This document shows positions 29,104-37,046 of a stretch of 64,000 nucleotides of DNA, piece by piece. Where the stretch lies: positions 434,001-498,000 of the forward strand of contig NZ_WUWG01000001.1 of the NCBI RefSeq assembly GCF_009833495.1. Reading direction: 5' to 3'. The notes beneath the pieces are model-generated. The model had not been told where the DNA came from and made no database searches. It saw only the letters and a program-made list of their open reading frames with translations. Source of the stretch: Oceanomicrobium pacificus (lineage in GTDB: Bacteria; Pseudomonadota; Alphaproteobacteria; Rhodobacterales; Rhodobacteraceae). The translations under genes were made by a program, and so were the position numbers. Position 1 is the stretch's first letter; each line of letters starts with the position of its first letter.

Positions 29104-29955
29104 ATGCGCGGAATGGACAGCCAGAAAGCGAACCACGGCCTGCTCGGTCGCGGGGACCCGCCACCGGTGCAGATCGTGCGCCAGACGGGGCGCGCGCCGG
29201 TCCTGCTCGTCTGCGAACATGCGGGCCGCAAGATCCCGGCCGCGCTGGGCGATCTGGGCCTGTCGGCCGAAGCCCGGATGAGCCATGTGGCCTGGGACCC
29301 GGGCGCGATGGCGCTGGCACAGGACCTGTCGGCCATGCTCGACGCGCCCCTCGTCGCACAGAGCTATTCGCGGCTCGTCTATGACTGCAACCGGCCGCCC
29401 GAGTCGCCCGAGGCGATGCGGGCACATAGCGAAATCCATGCCGTGCCCGGCAATGCACATCTTGGCGCCGAGGACCGCGAGGCGCGGATTGCCGAGGTGT
29501 ACCGTCCGTTCGAGGCCGCGGTCGGCGCCGCCGCCGAACGGATCGCCGCCGCCCACAAGACCCCGCTTCTTGTCACCGTGCACAGTTTCACACCGGTCTA
29601 TGACGGCGCGCCGCGCGAGGTCGAGATCGGCATCCTCCATGATGCGGACAGCCGTGCAGCGGACCTGATGCTGGCCCATGACTGGCAGGGCCGGATCGTG
29701 CGCCGCAACGCGCCCTACGGACCGGAAGACGGCGTGACCCATACGCTCCTGCGCCACGCGCTGCCGCGCCGCCTGCCCAACGTGATGCTGGAGGTCCGCA
29801 ACGACCTCTTGGGCGATGCCGATGCGGTTTATGCCATGGCCGGGCTGATCGCGCCTGCGCTCGCCGCCGCGCAAGCGGCCCTCACTGCCACAGCTGCCGC
29901 CAAGGCGCCGCCGACGCGTCAGGACAGCCCGTCACCGGAGCCTGGAAATGCCTGA
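29104..29955 (+). CDS. N-formylglutamate amidohydrolase-like protein
   Basis: This 283-residue enzyme is of the FGase (HutG-like) fold. LVCEHAGRKIPAALGDLG (about residues 33-50), VTVHSFTPVYDG (about 156-167) and LEVRNDLL (about 222) match the family metal and substrate motifs. Known members release formate from N-formyl-glutamate in histidine breakdown. No other hut gene is present. It leads an operon with a TRAP importer and a glutamine-synthetase-like ligase, so it may hydrolyse a different N-acyl or gamma-glutamyl compound. Its last eight bases overlap the dctQ-type gene. The C-terminal 25 residues are Ala/Thr/Pro-rich. Confidence 0.82.
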   Translation: MRGMDSQKANHGLLGRGDPPPVQIVRQTGRAPVLLVCEHAGRKIPAALGDLGLSAEARMSHVAWDPGAMALAQDLSAMLDAPLVAQSYSRLVYDCNRPPESPEAMRAHSEIHAVPGNAHLGAEDREARIAEVYRPFEAAVGAAAERIAAAHKTPLLVTVHSFTPVYDGAPREVEIGILHDADSRAADLMLAHDWQGRIVRRNAPYGPEDGVTHTLLRHALPRRLPNVMLEVRNDLLGDADAVYAMAGLIAPALAAAQAALTATAAAKAPPTRQDSPSPEPGNA

Positions 29956-30454
29956 GTGGATCAAGAGCTATGTCCGCGTGGCCGAGCGCGTGAACCGCGC
30001 CGTGGGCCGGGCCGCGATGTATCTGATCTTCGTGATGATGGGCATCCTGCTCTACTCCTCGATCTCCAAGACCTTCTTCGTCCCCTCGCTCTGGACGCTG
30101 GAGATGGCGCAGTTCACCATGGTCGCCTACTACATTCTCGGCGGCCCCTATTCGCTGCAGCTTGGCAGCAATGTGCGGATGGACCTGCTCTATGGCAGCT
30201 GGTCGGACCGGACCAAGGCCTGGGCGGATGCGATCACCATCCTGTGCCTGATCTTCTATCTTGTCGTGCTGCTCTATGGCGGCCTGACCTCGACCGCCTA
30301 TGCGCTTGAATATGGCGAGCGCAGCTATTCGGCATGGCGGCCCTACATGGCGCCCATCAAGATCGTGATGTGTGTCGGAATATTCCTGATGATCCTGCAG
30401 GCGTTCGCCGTCTTCTTCCGGGACATCGCCAAGATCCGCGGAGACGAGATCTGA
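29948..30454 (+). CDS. TRAP transporter small permease (DctQ type)
   Basis: This 168-residue inner-membrane protein has four predicted helices, as in DctQ subunits, and the typical WTLEMAQFTMVAYYILGGPYSL segment (about residues 50-70). It pairs with the DctM-type subunit encoded next, whose ATG overlaps its stop by one base (TGATG). It is part of a complete TRAP importer with the DctP-type protein at 31864. These systems use sodium gradients to import organic acids, amino acids or similar solutes. Confidence 0.9.
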   Translation: MPEWIKSYVRVAERVNRAVGRAAMYLIFVMMGILLYSSISKTFFVPSLWTLEMAQFTMVAYYILGGPYSLQLGSNVRMDLLYGSWSDRTKAWADAITILCLIFYLVVLLYGGLTSTAYALEYGERSYSAWRPYMAPIKIVMCVGIFLMILQAFAVFFRDIAKIRGDEI

Positions 30455-31776
30455 TGTCCTACGAGATGATCGCCCTTCTGATGTTCGCATCGATGATGCT
30501 GATGATGATGACCGGCCAGCGGGTCTTTGCCGCGATCGGGTTCGTCGGCACCGGCGCGGCGCTCCTGCTCTGGGGCACCGGTGGCGGGGATATTCCCTTC
30601 ACCGCCGCGATGAAGCTGATGAAATGGTATCCGCTGCTGACGCTGCCGCTCTTCATCTATATGGGCTACATCCTGTCGGAGAGCCGGATTGCCGACGATC
30701 TCTACAAGATGTTCCATGTCTGGATGGGGCCGCTCAACGGCGGTCTGGCGATCGGGACGATCGGGCTGATGGTGCTGATCTCGGCCATGAACGGCCTGTC
30801 GGTGGCGGGCATGGCGATCGGCGCCACCATTGCGCTGCCCGAGCTTCTGCGCCGCGGCTATGACAAGCGGATGGTGACCGGCGTCATACAGGCGGGCTCG
30901 TCACTCGGCATCCTCGTGCCACCGTCCGTCGTGCTGGTCCTTTATGCAATGATCGCGCGCCAGCCGGTCGGCCAGCTCTGGCTCGCGGGCGTCTTCCCGG
31001 GCCTGATGATGGCGACGCTCTTCATCCTCTATATCGTGATCCGCTGCCGCATCCAGCCGGAGCTTGGCCCCGCCCTGCCGCCCGAGGAACGCAATGTGCC
31101 TCTGTCGGAGAAGCTGCGCCTGCTGCGCGCGGGCCTTCTGCCGATCATCATCTTCGCCTCGATGATGGTGCCCTTCGTCAACGGCTGGACCTCGCTGGTG
31201 GAAAGCTCGGCCATCGGGGCGCTGACCGCGACCATCGCGGCCATCGTCAAGCGCCGCCTGACGCGGGAGGTGTTCGAGACCACCGTCCGCCAGACGCTCG
31301 CGATATCCTGCATGTTCATGTGGATTATCCTTGCTGCGCTCTGTTTCGGCGCCGTCTTCGACGGGCTGGGTGCGGTGCGCGCGATCGAGGGCTTCTTCCT
31401 CGACCGGCTCGGACTCGGCCCGTGGGAAGTGCTGATCCTGATGCAGCTGAGCTACCTGATCATGGGCACCTTCCTCGATGATACGGCGATGCTGGTGATC
31501 GTGGCCCCGCTCTATGTGCCGCTTGTCGGCGCGCTCGGCTTTGATCTGATCTGGTATGGCGTGCTCTACACGATCACCTGCCAGATTGCCTACATGACCC
31601 CGCCATTTGGCTATAACCTCTTCCTGATGCGCGCCATGGCGCCGTCGGAAGTGAGTTTGGGCGACATCTACCGGTCCATCGTGCCTTTCGTGCTGGTGAT
31701 GCTGCTCGGGCTGGTGCTGGTCACCGTCTTTCCGCAGATCGCGCTCTGGCTGCCGGAGACCGTCTATGGAAAATAA
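30454..31776 (+). CDS. TRAP transporter large permease (DctM type)
   Basis: This 440-residue protein of the DctM/ion-transporter superfamily has about twelve hydrophobic segments. Family features include the early GLSVAGMAIGATIALPELLRRGYDKRM region (about residues 113-138) and the conserved QAGSSLGILVPPSVVL loop (about 144-159). A DDTAMLVIVAPLYVP segment marks the second half. The start at 30454 is fixed by the one-base overlap with the small permease stop. It forms the transport core of the locus. Confidence 0.92.
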   Translation: MSYEMIALLMFASMMLMMMTGQRVFAAIGFVGTGAALLLWGTGGGDIPFTAAMKLMKWYPLLTLPLFIYMGYILSESRIADDLYKMFHVWMGPLNGGLAIGTIGLMVLISAMNGLSVAGMAIGATIALPELLRRGYDKRMVTGVIQAGSSLGILVPPSVVLVLYAMIARQPVGQLWLAGVFPGLMMATLFILYIVIRCRIQPELGPALPPEERNVPLSEKLRLLRAGLLPIIIFASMMVPFVNGWTSLVESSAIGALTATIAAIVKRRLTREVFETTVRQTLAISCMFMWIILAALCFGAVFDGLGAVRAIEGFFLDRLGLGPWEVLILMQLSYLIMGTFLDDTAMLVIVAPLYVPLVGALGFDLIWYGVLYTITCQIAYMTPPFGYNLFLMRAMAPSEVSLGDIYRSIVPFVLVMLLGLVLVTVFPQIALWLPETVYGK

Positions 31777-31863
31777 GAGGCAGCCCGGCACGGACCGGAG
31801 CCGCCCGACAAGGAGGATCGACGCAATCCCCGGGGGCGACCCCACCCAACAAGGAGAGTAAAA

Positions 31864-32898
31864 ATGACCAACAGACGTCAATTCCTGAAAACCGCCGGGA
31901 TCGCCGGCGCCGCCACGCTGGCCGCTCCGGCGGTGCACAGCCAGTCCGTCATCAAGTGGCGCATGCAGACCTATGCCGGCCCGGCGCTGGCCGAGCATGT
32001 GGTCAAGCCCGCCATCGACAGCTTCAACAAGGTCGCCGAAGGGCAGATGGAAATCGAGCTCTACTATGCCGACCAGCTGGTGCCGACGGGCGAACTGTTC
32101 CGCGCCATGCAGCGCGGCACGATCGACGCGGTGCAGTCCGATGATGACAGCATGGCCTCGCCGACCGAAGTGACCGTGTTCGGCGGCTATTTCCCCTTCG
32201 CCAGCCGCTACTCGCTCGACGTGCCGGTGCTCTTCAACCAGTGGGGTCTGGGCGAGATCTGGGACGAGGAATATTCCAAGGTCGGTGTGAAGCACCTGTC
32301 AGCCGGCGCATGGGATCCGTGCCACTTCGCCACCAAGGACCCGATCAACTCGCTGGAGGACCTGAAGGGCAAGCGCGTCTTCACCTTCCCGACCGCGGGC
32401 CGGTTCCTCAGCCAGTTCGGCGTGGTGCCTGTCACCCTGCCGTGGGAAGATATCGAGGTGGCCGTGCAGACGGGCGAGCTTGACGGCATCGCCTGGTCGG
32501 GGATCACCGAGGATTACACGGTCGGCTGGGCCGACGTGACCAACTACTTCCTCACCAACAACATCTCCGGCGCATGGTGCGGCTCCTTCTTCGCCAACAT
32601 GGACCGGTACGAGGAGCTTCCCGAGCATCTGAAGGAACTGCTCAAGCTGACCATGGACAGCTCGCACTATTACCGCCAGCACTGGTACTGGGGTGGCGAG
32701 GCAAAACTGCGCACCGAAGGCACCAAGATGGAACTGACCACTATCCCCGACGAGGAATGGGCACAGGTCGAATCGGCTGCCAAAGTGTTCTGGGACGAGA
32801 TCGCCGCGGAAAGCGAAACCAAAGCGAAGATCGTGCAGATCCTGAAGGACTACAACGCCTCGATGGAAAAAGCCGGCCGCCCGTACCGCTACTCCTGA
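31864..32898 (+). CDS. TRAP transporter substrate-binding protein with Tat-type signal
   Basis: This 344-residue periplasmic binding protein carries a twin-arginine signal (RRQFLKTAG, residues 4-12) followed by a hydrophobic stretch and probable cleavage near Ala-Val-His-Ser (about 30). The mature part resembles the TakP-like TRAP binding proteins that bind 2-oxoacids or related carboxylates (WRMQTYAG start, YADQLVPTGELFRAMQRGTID, HYYRQHWYWGGEAKLR near residue 275). An AAGGAG ribosome site precedes the ATG. The ligand cannot be deduced and is the key unknown of this locus. Confidence 0.88.
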   Translation: MTNRRQFLKTAGIAGAATLAAPAVHSQSVIKWRMQTYAGPALAEHVVKPAIDSFNKVAEGQMEIELYYADQLVPTGELFRAMQRGTIDAVQSDDDSMASPTEVTVFGGYFPFASRYSLDVPVLFNQWGLGEIWDEEYSKVGVKHLSAGAWDPCHFATKDPINSLEDLKGKRVFTFPTAGRFLSQFGVVPVTLPWEDIEVAVQTGELDGIAWSGITEDYTVGWADVTNYFLTNNISGAWCGSFFANMDRYEELPEHLKELLKLTMDSSHYYRQHWYWGGEAKLRTEGTKMELTTIPDEEWAQVESAAKVFWDEIAAESETKAKIVQILKDYNASMEKAGRPYRYS

Positions 32899-32956
32899 CG
32901 GGCAGCCTTGCACCCCCACGTCTGCGATGGCGGGGGCGCGAAGGCACCACAGCAAC

Positions 32957-32984
32957 CGGAGGTCCGGCCTTGGCCGGGCCTCCG
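32957..32984 (+). terminator. Stem-loop after the TRAP binding-protein gene
   Basis: A 13-bp stem (CGGAGG-T-CCGGCC pairing with GGCCGG-G-CCTCCG, one T-G pair) with a two-base loop lies 59 bases past the binding-protein stop and 55 bases before the GS-like gene. There is no T-tract. It probably acts as a partial terminator or mRNA protector that favours binding-protein output. Confidence 0.5.
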
Positions 32985-33038
32985 CACCGAACGGTTCCGA
33001 TGCGGGACCCATACCGACCCTGACAAGCGAGACAATCC

Positions 33039-34409
33039 ATGACCGGCACCCTGACTCTGGACACGTTGAAAGCGGCCGCAGCCGCGGGCGAGATCGATAC
33101 GGTGCTCGTCTGCCAGGTCGACATGCAGGGCCGGCTGATGGGCAAGCGGTTCCACGTGCAGAACTTCCTCGATACGGGCCACGAGGAAACCCACAGCTGC
33201 AACTATCTGCTTGCCACCGACCTGCCGATGGAAACCGTGCAGGGCTACAAGTCCACCAGCTGGGAATCGGGCTATGGCGACTATGTGATGAAGCCCGACC
33301 TGTCCACGCTGCGCCGCCTGCCATGGCTGGACGGCACGGCCATGGTCCTGTGCGACATGCTCGACCATCACAGCCACCAGCCGGTGCCCCATTCGCCGCG
33401 CCAGATGCTGAAGCGTCAGATCGCGCGGCTCGCCGACATGGGCATGAAACCCATGATGGCGACCGAGCTTGAATTCTACCTGTTCCGCGAAAGCTTCGAG
33501 CAACTGTTCGACAACGGCTATCGCGACATGACGCCGCTCAGCATGTTCAATCAGGATTACGCGATCCACCTGACCACACGCGAAGATGCCGTGATGCGCG
33601 ACATCCGCAACGGGCTTTTCGGCGCCGGTATCCCGGTGGAAAACTCCAAAGGCGAAGCCTATGCCGGGCAGGAGGAAATCAACATCCGCTATGCCGCCGC
33701 GCTCGATACGGCGGACTTCCATACGATCGTCAAGACCGCCTGCAAGGACATTGCGTGGCAGCATGGTCGCGCCGTCACCTTCATGGCGAAATATGACACC
33801 GAGGTCGCCGGCTCTTCGAGCCATGTGCACCAGTCGCTCTGGTCCGACGACGGGCGCACGCCGCTGTTCCATGACCCGGACGGCCGGTTCGGCATGTCGA
33901 AACTGATGGAACATTATGTGGCGGGCCTGCTGAAACATGCGGCCGCCAACACATGGTTCCTCGCGCCCTATGCCAACAGCTACAAGCGCTTCACCACTGG
34001 CCTTTTCGCGCCGACCAAGGCGATCTGGTCGAACGACAACCGCACTGCTGGCTTCCGCCTCTGCGGGGAGAATTCCAAGGCGATCCGCATCGAATGCCGG
34101 ATCGGCGGCGCCGATCTGAACCCCTATCTGGCGCTGGCCACCCAGCTGGCCGCCGGGATCGACGGGATCGAGCAGGAATTGGCGCTTGAAGAGCCCCATT
34201 CGGGCGACGCATATGAAGCACGGGACGTGCGCGAGATTCCCGGCACCCTGCGGGATGCCACCGTCGCGTTGGACCGGTCCGACATGTTGCGCGCCGCTTT
34301 CGGCGACGATGTGATCGACCATTATGTCCATGCGGCGCGCTGGGAACAGGCAGAGACCGACCGCACGGTCACGGATTGGGACCGGCTGCGCGGCTTTGAC
34401 CGCGGCTGA
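33039..34409 (+). CDS. Glutamine-synthetase-family gamma-glutamyl ligase
   Basis: This 456-residue GS-fold enzyme has the N-terminal beta-grasp part (about 15-115) and the catalytic ATP-grasp-like domain with MATELEFYLFRE (about 141), GQEEINIRYAAAL (about 210) and the SSHVHQSLW metal/ATP motif (about 263). It lacks the C-terminal adenylylation-loop pattern of housekeeping GlnA. Such relatives (PuuA, IpuC, GlnA4-type) link glutamate to amines such as putrescine, isopropylamine or ethanolamine. With the aldehyde and alcohol dehydrogenases that follow, a gamma-glutamyl amine or amino alcohol is the likely product. The amine is not known. Confidence 0.82.
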   Translation: MTGTLTLDTLKAAAAAGEIDTVLVCQVDMQGRLMGKRFHVQNFLDTGHEETHSCNYLLATDLPMETVQGYKSTSWESGYGDYVMKPDLSTLRRLPWLDGTAMVLCDMLDHHSHQPVPHSPRQMLKRQIARLADMGMKPMMATELEFYLFRESFEQLFDNGYRDMTPLSMFNQDYAIHLTTREDAVMRDIRNGLFGAGIPVENSKGEAYAGQEEINIRYAAALDTADFHTIVKTACKDIAWQHGRAVTFMAKYDTEVAGSSSHVHQSLWSDDGRTPLFHDPDGRFGMSKLMEHYVAGLLKHAAANTWFLAPYANSYKRFTTGLFAPTKAIWSNDNRTAGFRLCGENSKAIRIECRIGGADLNPYLALATQLAAGIDGIEQELALEEPHSGDAYEARDVREIPGTLRDATVALDRSDMLRAAFGDDVIDHYVHAARWEQAETDRTVTDWDRLRGFDRG

Positions 34410-34483
34410 CCCCGACCGACATTAATTAAAGACCGCCGTCTGCCTGCACATGTCAGGCATCCGGCCCATCCAGGACTGTCACC

Positions 34484-35872
34484 ATGACCAAGACCATCAC
34501 CTGCATTTCTCCCGTTGACGGCAGCGTCTTTGCCGAACGGCCCGCCTTGCCCTTCGACGAGGCCGCCGCCGCGATTGCGGATTGCCGCGCCGCCCAGAAA
34601 GAATGGGCCGCCCGCCCGCTGGCCGACCGTGTCGCGCTCGTGAACAAGGGCGTCGCGCGGCTGGTCGAGATGACCGATGAGGCCGTGCCTGAAATTGCCC
34701 GCATGATGGGCCGCCCGGTCCGCTATGGCGGCGAGTTCGGCGGCGTTGTCGAGCGTGCCGACTATATGGGCGAGATCGCGGCCGAGGCGCTCGCCCCCAT
34801 CGTGATCGAGAAGAGCGACCAGTTCGAGCGCCGGATCATCCGCGAACCGCATGGCGTGGTCTTCGTGGTGGCGCCGTGGAACTACCCCTATCTCACCGCG
34901 ATCAACACCGTCGCACCGGCGCTCATTGCGGGCAATGTGGTCGTCATCAAACATGCCAGCCAGACGCTTCTGGCGGGCGAGCGAATGGTGCAGGCCTTTA
35001 CCGAAGCCGGCGTGCCGGAAGATGTGTTCATCAACCTCTTCCTCGACCATGAGACCACGTCTGCGCTGATCGGCGCACGGGCTTTCGACTTCATCAACTT
35101 CACCGGCTCTGTCGGTGGCGGTCAGGCGATGGAGCGCGCGGCGGCAGGCACCTTCACCCCGCTCGGGCTGGAGCTTGGCGGCAAGGACCCGGCCTATGTG
35201 ATGGAGGATGCCGATCTCGACGCGGCCGTGGCCACGCTCGTGGATGCCGGCATGTACAATTCCGGCCAGTGCTGCTGCGGGATCGAGCGGATCTATGTCC
35301 ACGAGTCGCTCTATGACGCATTCGTCGAGAAGGCCGTGGCCACCGTGTCTGACTACAAGCTTGGCAATCCGCTCGACGAGGCAACGACGCTCGGCCCGAT
35401 GGCCCACAAGCGGTTCGCGGCCGAGGTGCGCGCGCAGGTGGCCGAAGCCGTGGCTGATGGCGCAACGGCGATGATCGACCCCGCGCTTTTCCCCGAAGAT
35501 GATGGCGGTGCCTATCTGATGCCGCAGGTCCTGACCGGCGTGACCCATGACATGCGGGTCATGCGCGACGAGAGCTTCGGCCCGGTTTTCGGCATCATGA
35601 AAGTGTCGAACGATGACGAGGCACTGGAGCTGATGAACGACTGCCAATACGGGCTGACCGCGTCGCTCTGGACGCAGGATGCCGCGCGCGCCGCCGCGAT
35701 CGGCGCACAGATCGAGACCGGCACCGTCTTCATGAACCGCGCCGACTATCTCGACCCTGCGCTCTGCTGGACCGGTTGCAAGGATACCGGCCGCGGCGGC
35801 TCGCTGTCGGTCATCGGGTTCCAGAACCTCACCCGTCCGAAATCCTATCACCTGAAGAAAGTCACCGCATGA
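34484..35872 (+). CDS. NAD(P)-dependent aldehyde dehydrogenase
   Basis: This 462-residue ALDH-superfamily enzyme shows the cofactor segment VAPWNYPY (about residues 126-133), the general-base motif LELGGKDPAYV (about 228) and the catalytic cysteine in NSGQCCCGIERIYV (about 260), which here is one of three consecutive Cys. PSxGPVxxI-like substrate residues appear near 375. It oxidises an aldehyde to its acid and probably follows the alcohol dehydrogenase encoded next, whose ATG overlaps its TGA by four bases. The aldehyde is likely made by that neighbour. Confidence 0.9.
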   Translation: MTKTITCISPVDGSVFAERPALPFDEAAAAIADCRAAQKEWAARPLADRVALVNKGVARLVEMTDEAVPEIARMMGRPVRYGGEFGGVVERADYMGEIAAEALAPIVIEKSDQFERRIIREPHGVVFVVAPWNYPYLTAINTVAPALIAGNVVVIKHASQTLLAGERMVQAFTEAGVPEDVFINLFLDHETTSALIGARAFDFINFTGSVGGGQAMERAAAGTFTPLGLELGGKDPAYVMEDADLDAAVATLVDAGMYNSGQCCCGIERIYVHESLYDAFVEKAVATVSDYKLGNPLDEATTLGPMAHKRFAAEVRAQVAEAVADGATAMIDPALFPEDDGGAYLMPQVLTGVTHDMRVMRDESFGPVFGIMKVSNDDEALELMNDCQYGLTASLWTQDAARAAAIGAQIETGTVFMNRADYLDPALCWTGCKDTGRGGSLSVIGFQNLTRPKSYHLKKVTA

Positions 35873-37014
35873 ATCTGGTCGGAAACTGGTCCTATCCCAC
35901 CGCCATCCGCTTCGGCGCGGGGCGGATCAAGGAACTGGGCGATGCCTGCAAGGCCGCAGGCATCTCCAACCCGCTCTTTGTCACCGACAGGGGGCTTGCG
36001 AGCCTTCCGGTCACCGCCACCGCGCTCGACATTCTCGACGCGGCAGGCCTTGGGCGTGCGCTCTTCTCCGAGGTCGACCCGAACCCGAACGAGAAGAACC
36101 TCGCCGCCGGTGTCGCCGCCTTCAAGGCGGGCGGGCATGACGGCGTCGTGGCTTTCGGCGGCGGCTCGGGGCTCGACCTTGGGAAAGCGGTCGCCTTCAT
36201 GGCCGGCCAGACCCGCCCGGTCTGGGATTTCGAGGATGTGGACGACTGGTGGACGCGCGCGAATGCTGACGCGATTGCCCCGATTATCGCTGTGCCGACC
36301 ACGGCGGGGACCGGCTCGGAAGTGGGGCGCGCCAGCGTCATCACCAATTCCGAAACCCATGTGAAGAAGATCATCTTCCACCCCAAATTCCTGCCCACCA
36401 TCGTCATCGCCGACCCCGAACTGACGGTCGGCATGCCGAAGGCGATCACCGCAGGCACGGGCATGGACGCGTTTGCCCATTGTCTGGAAGCCTTCTCTTC
36501 CCCCATCTACCATCCGATGAGCCAGGGCATCGCGCTTGAGGGGATGCGGCTCGTGAAGGAGAACCTGTCCCGCGCCTTCGCCGACGGGACAGACCTGGAG
36601 GCGCGCGCCCACATGATGAGCGCAGCCGCGATGGGCGCCGTGGCATTCCAGAAGGGGCTGGGTGCGGTGCACGCGCTCTCGCATCCCGTGGGTGCGGTCT
36701 ACAACACCCATCACGGCACGACCAATGCCGTCGTCATTCCGCCGGTGCTGCGCTTCAACCGGCCCGCGATCGAGGACCGGATTGCGCAGGCTGCAGCCTA
36801 TCTGGGCATCGCGGGCGGGTTTGACGGGTTCTACGACTATGTCGTGGCGCTGAATGCGGAGCTTGGCATTCCGGACCGGCTCGCCGCGCTCGGCGTGGGC
36901 ACCGACCGGATCGACGAAATGGCCGCCATGGCCATCGAGGACCCGAGCGCCGGCGGCAACCCGGTCGAGCTGACGCTCGACGCGGCGCGCGACCTGTTCA
37001 AGGCGTCGATCTGA
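35869..37014 (+). CDS. Iron-containing alcohol dehydrogenase
   Basis: This 381-residue group III (Fe-dependent) dehydrogenase has GGGSGLDLGKAVAF (about residues 95-108, NAD binding), VPTTAGTGSEVG (about 140) and metal-binding histidines in GMDAFAHCLEAF (about 198) and AVHALSHPVGAVYNTHHG (about 263-280). It interconverts an alcohol and aldehyde, and is the last gene of the putative amine/amino-alcohol operon. The start at 35869 is fixed by the ATGA overlap with the aldehyde dehydrogenase gene. A GC hairpin follows the stop. Confidence 0.92.
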   Translation: MNLVGNWSYPTAIRFGAGRIKELGDACKAAGISNPLFVTDRGLASLPVTATALDILDAAGLGRALFSEVDPNPNEKNLAAGVAAFKAGGHDGVVAFGGGSGLDLGKAVAFMAGQTRPVWDFEDVDDWWTRANADAIAPIIAVPTTAGTGSEVGRASVITNSETHVKKIIFHPKFLPTIVIADPELTVGMPKAITAGTGMDAFAHCLEAFSSPIYHPMSQGIALEGMRLVKENLSRAFADGTDLEARAHMMSAAAMGAVAFQKGLGAVHALSHPVGAVYNTHHGTTNAVVIPPVLRFNRPAIEDRIAQAAAYLGIAGGFDGFYDYVVALNAELGIPDRLAALGVGTDRIDEMAAMAIEDPSAGGNPVELTLDAARDLFKASI

Positions 37015-37023
37015 CCGACATGC

Positions 37024-37046
37024 GCCGGGGCCGTTCAGGCCCCGGC
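37024..37046. terminator. GC hairpin between convergent alcohol dehydrogenase and SulP genes
   Basis: A perfect 9-bp stem (GCCGGGGCC / GGCCCCGGC) with a 5-base loop starts 10 bases after the alcohol dehydrogenase stop and overlaps the last codons of the SulP gene. No T-tract is present. It may limit read-through in both directions. Confidence 0.4.

Noticed and set aside
29104-29955. Histidine utilisation (hut) locus
   Set aside because: Only the FGase-like gene is present. hutH, hutU, hutI and hutF are absent.
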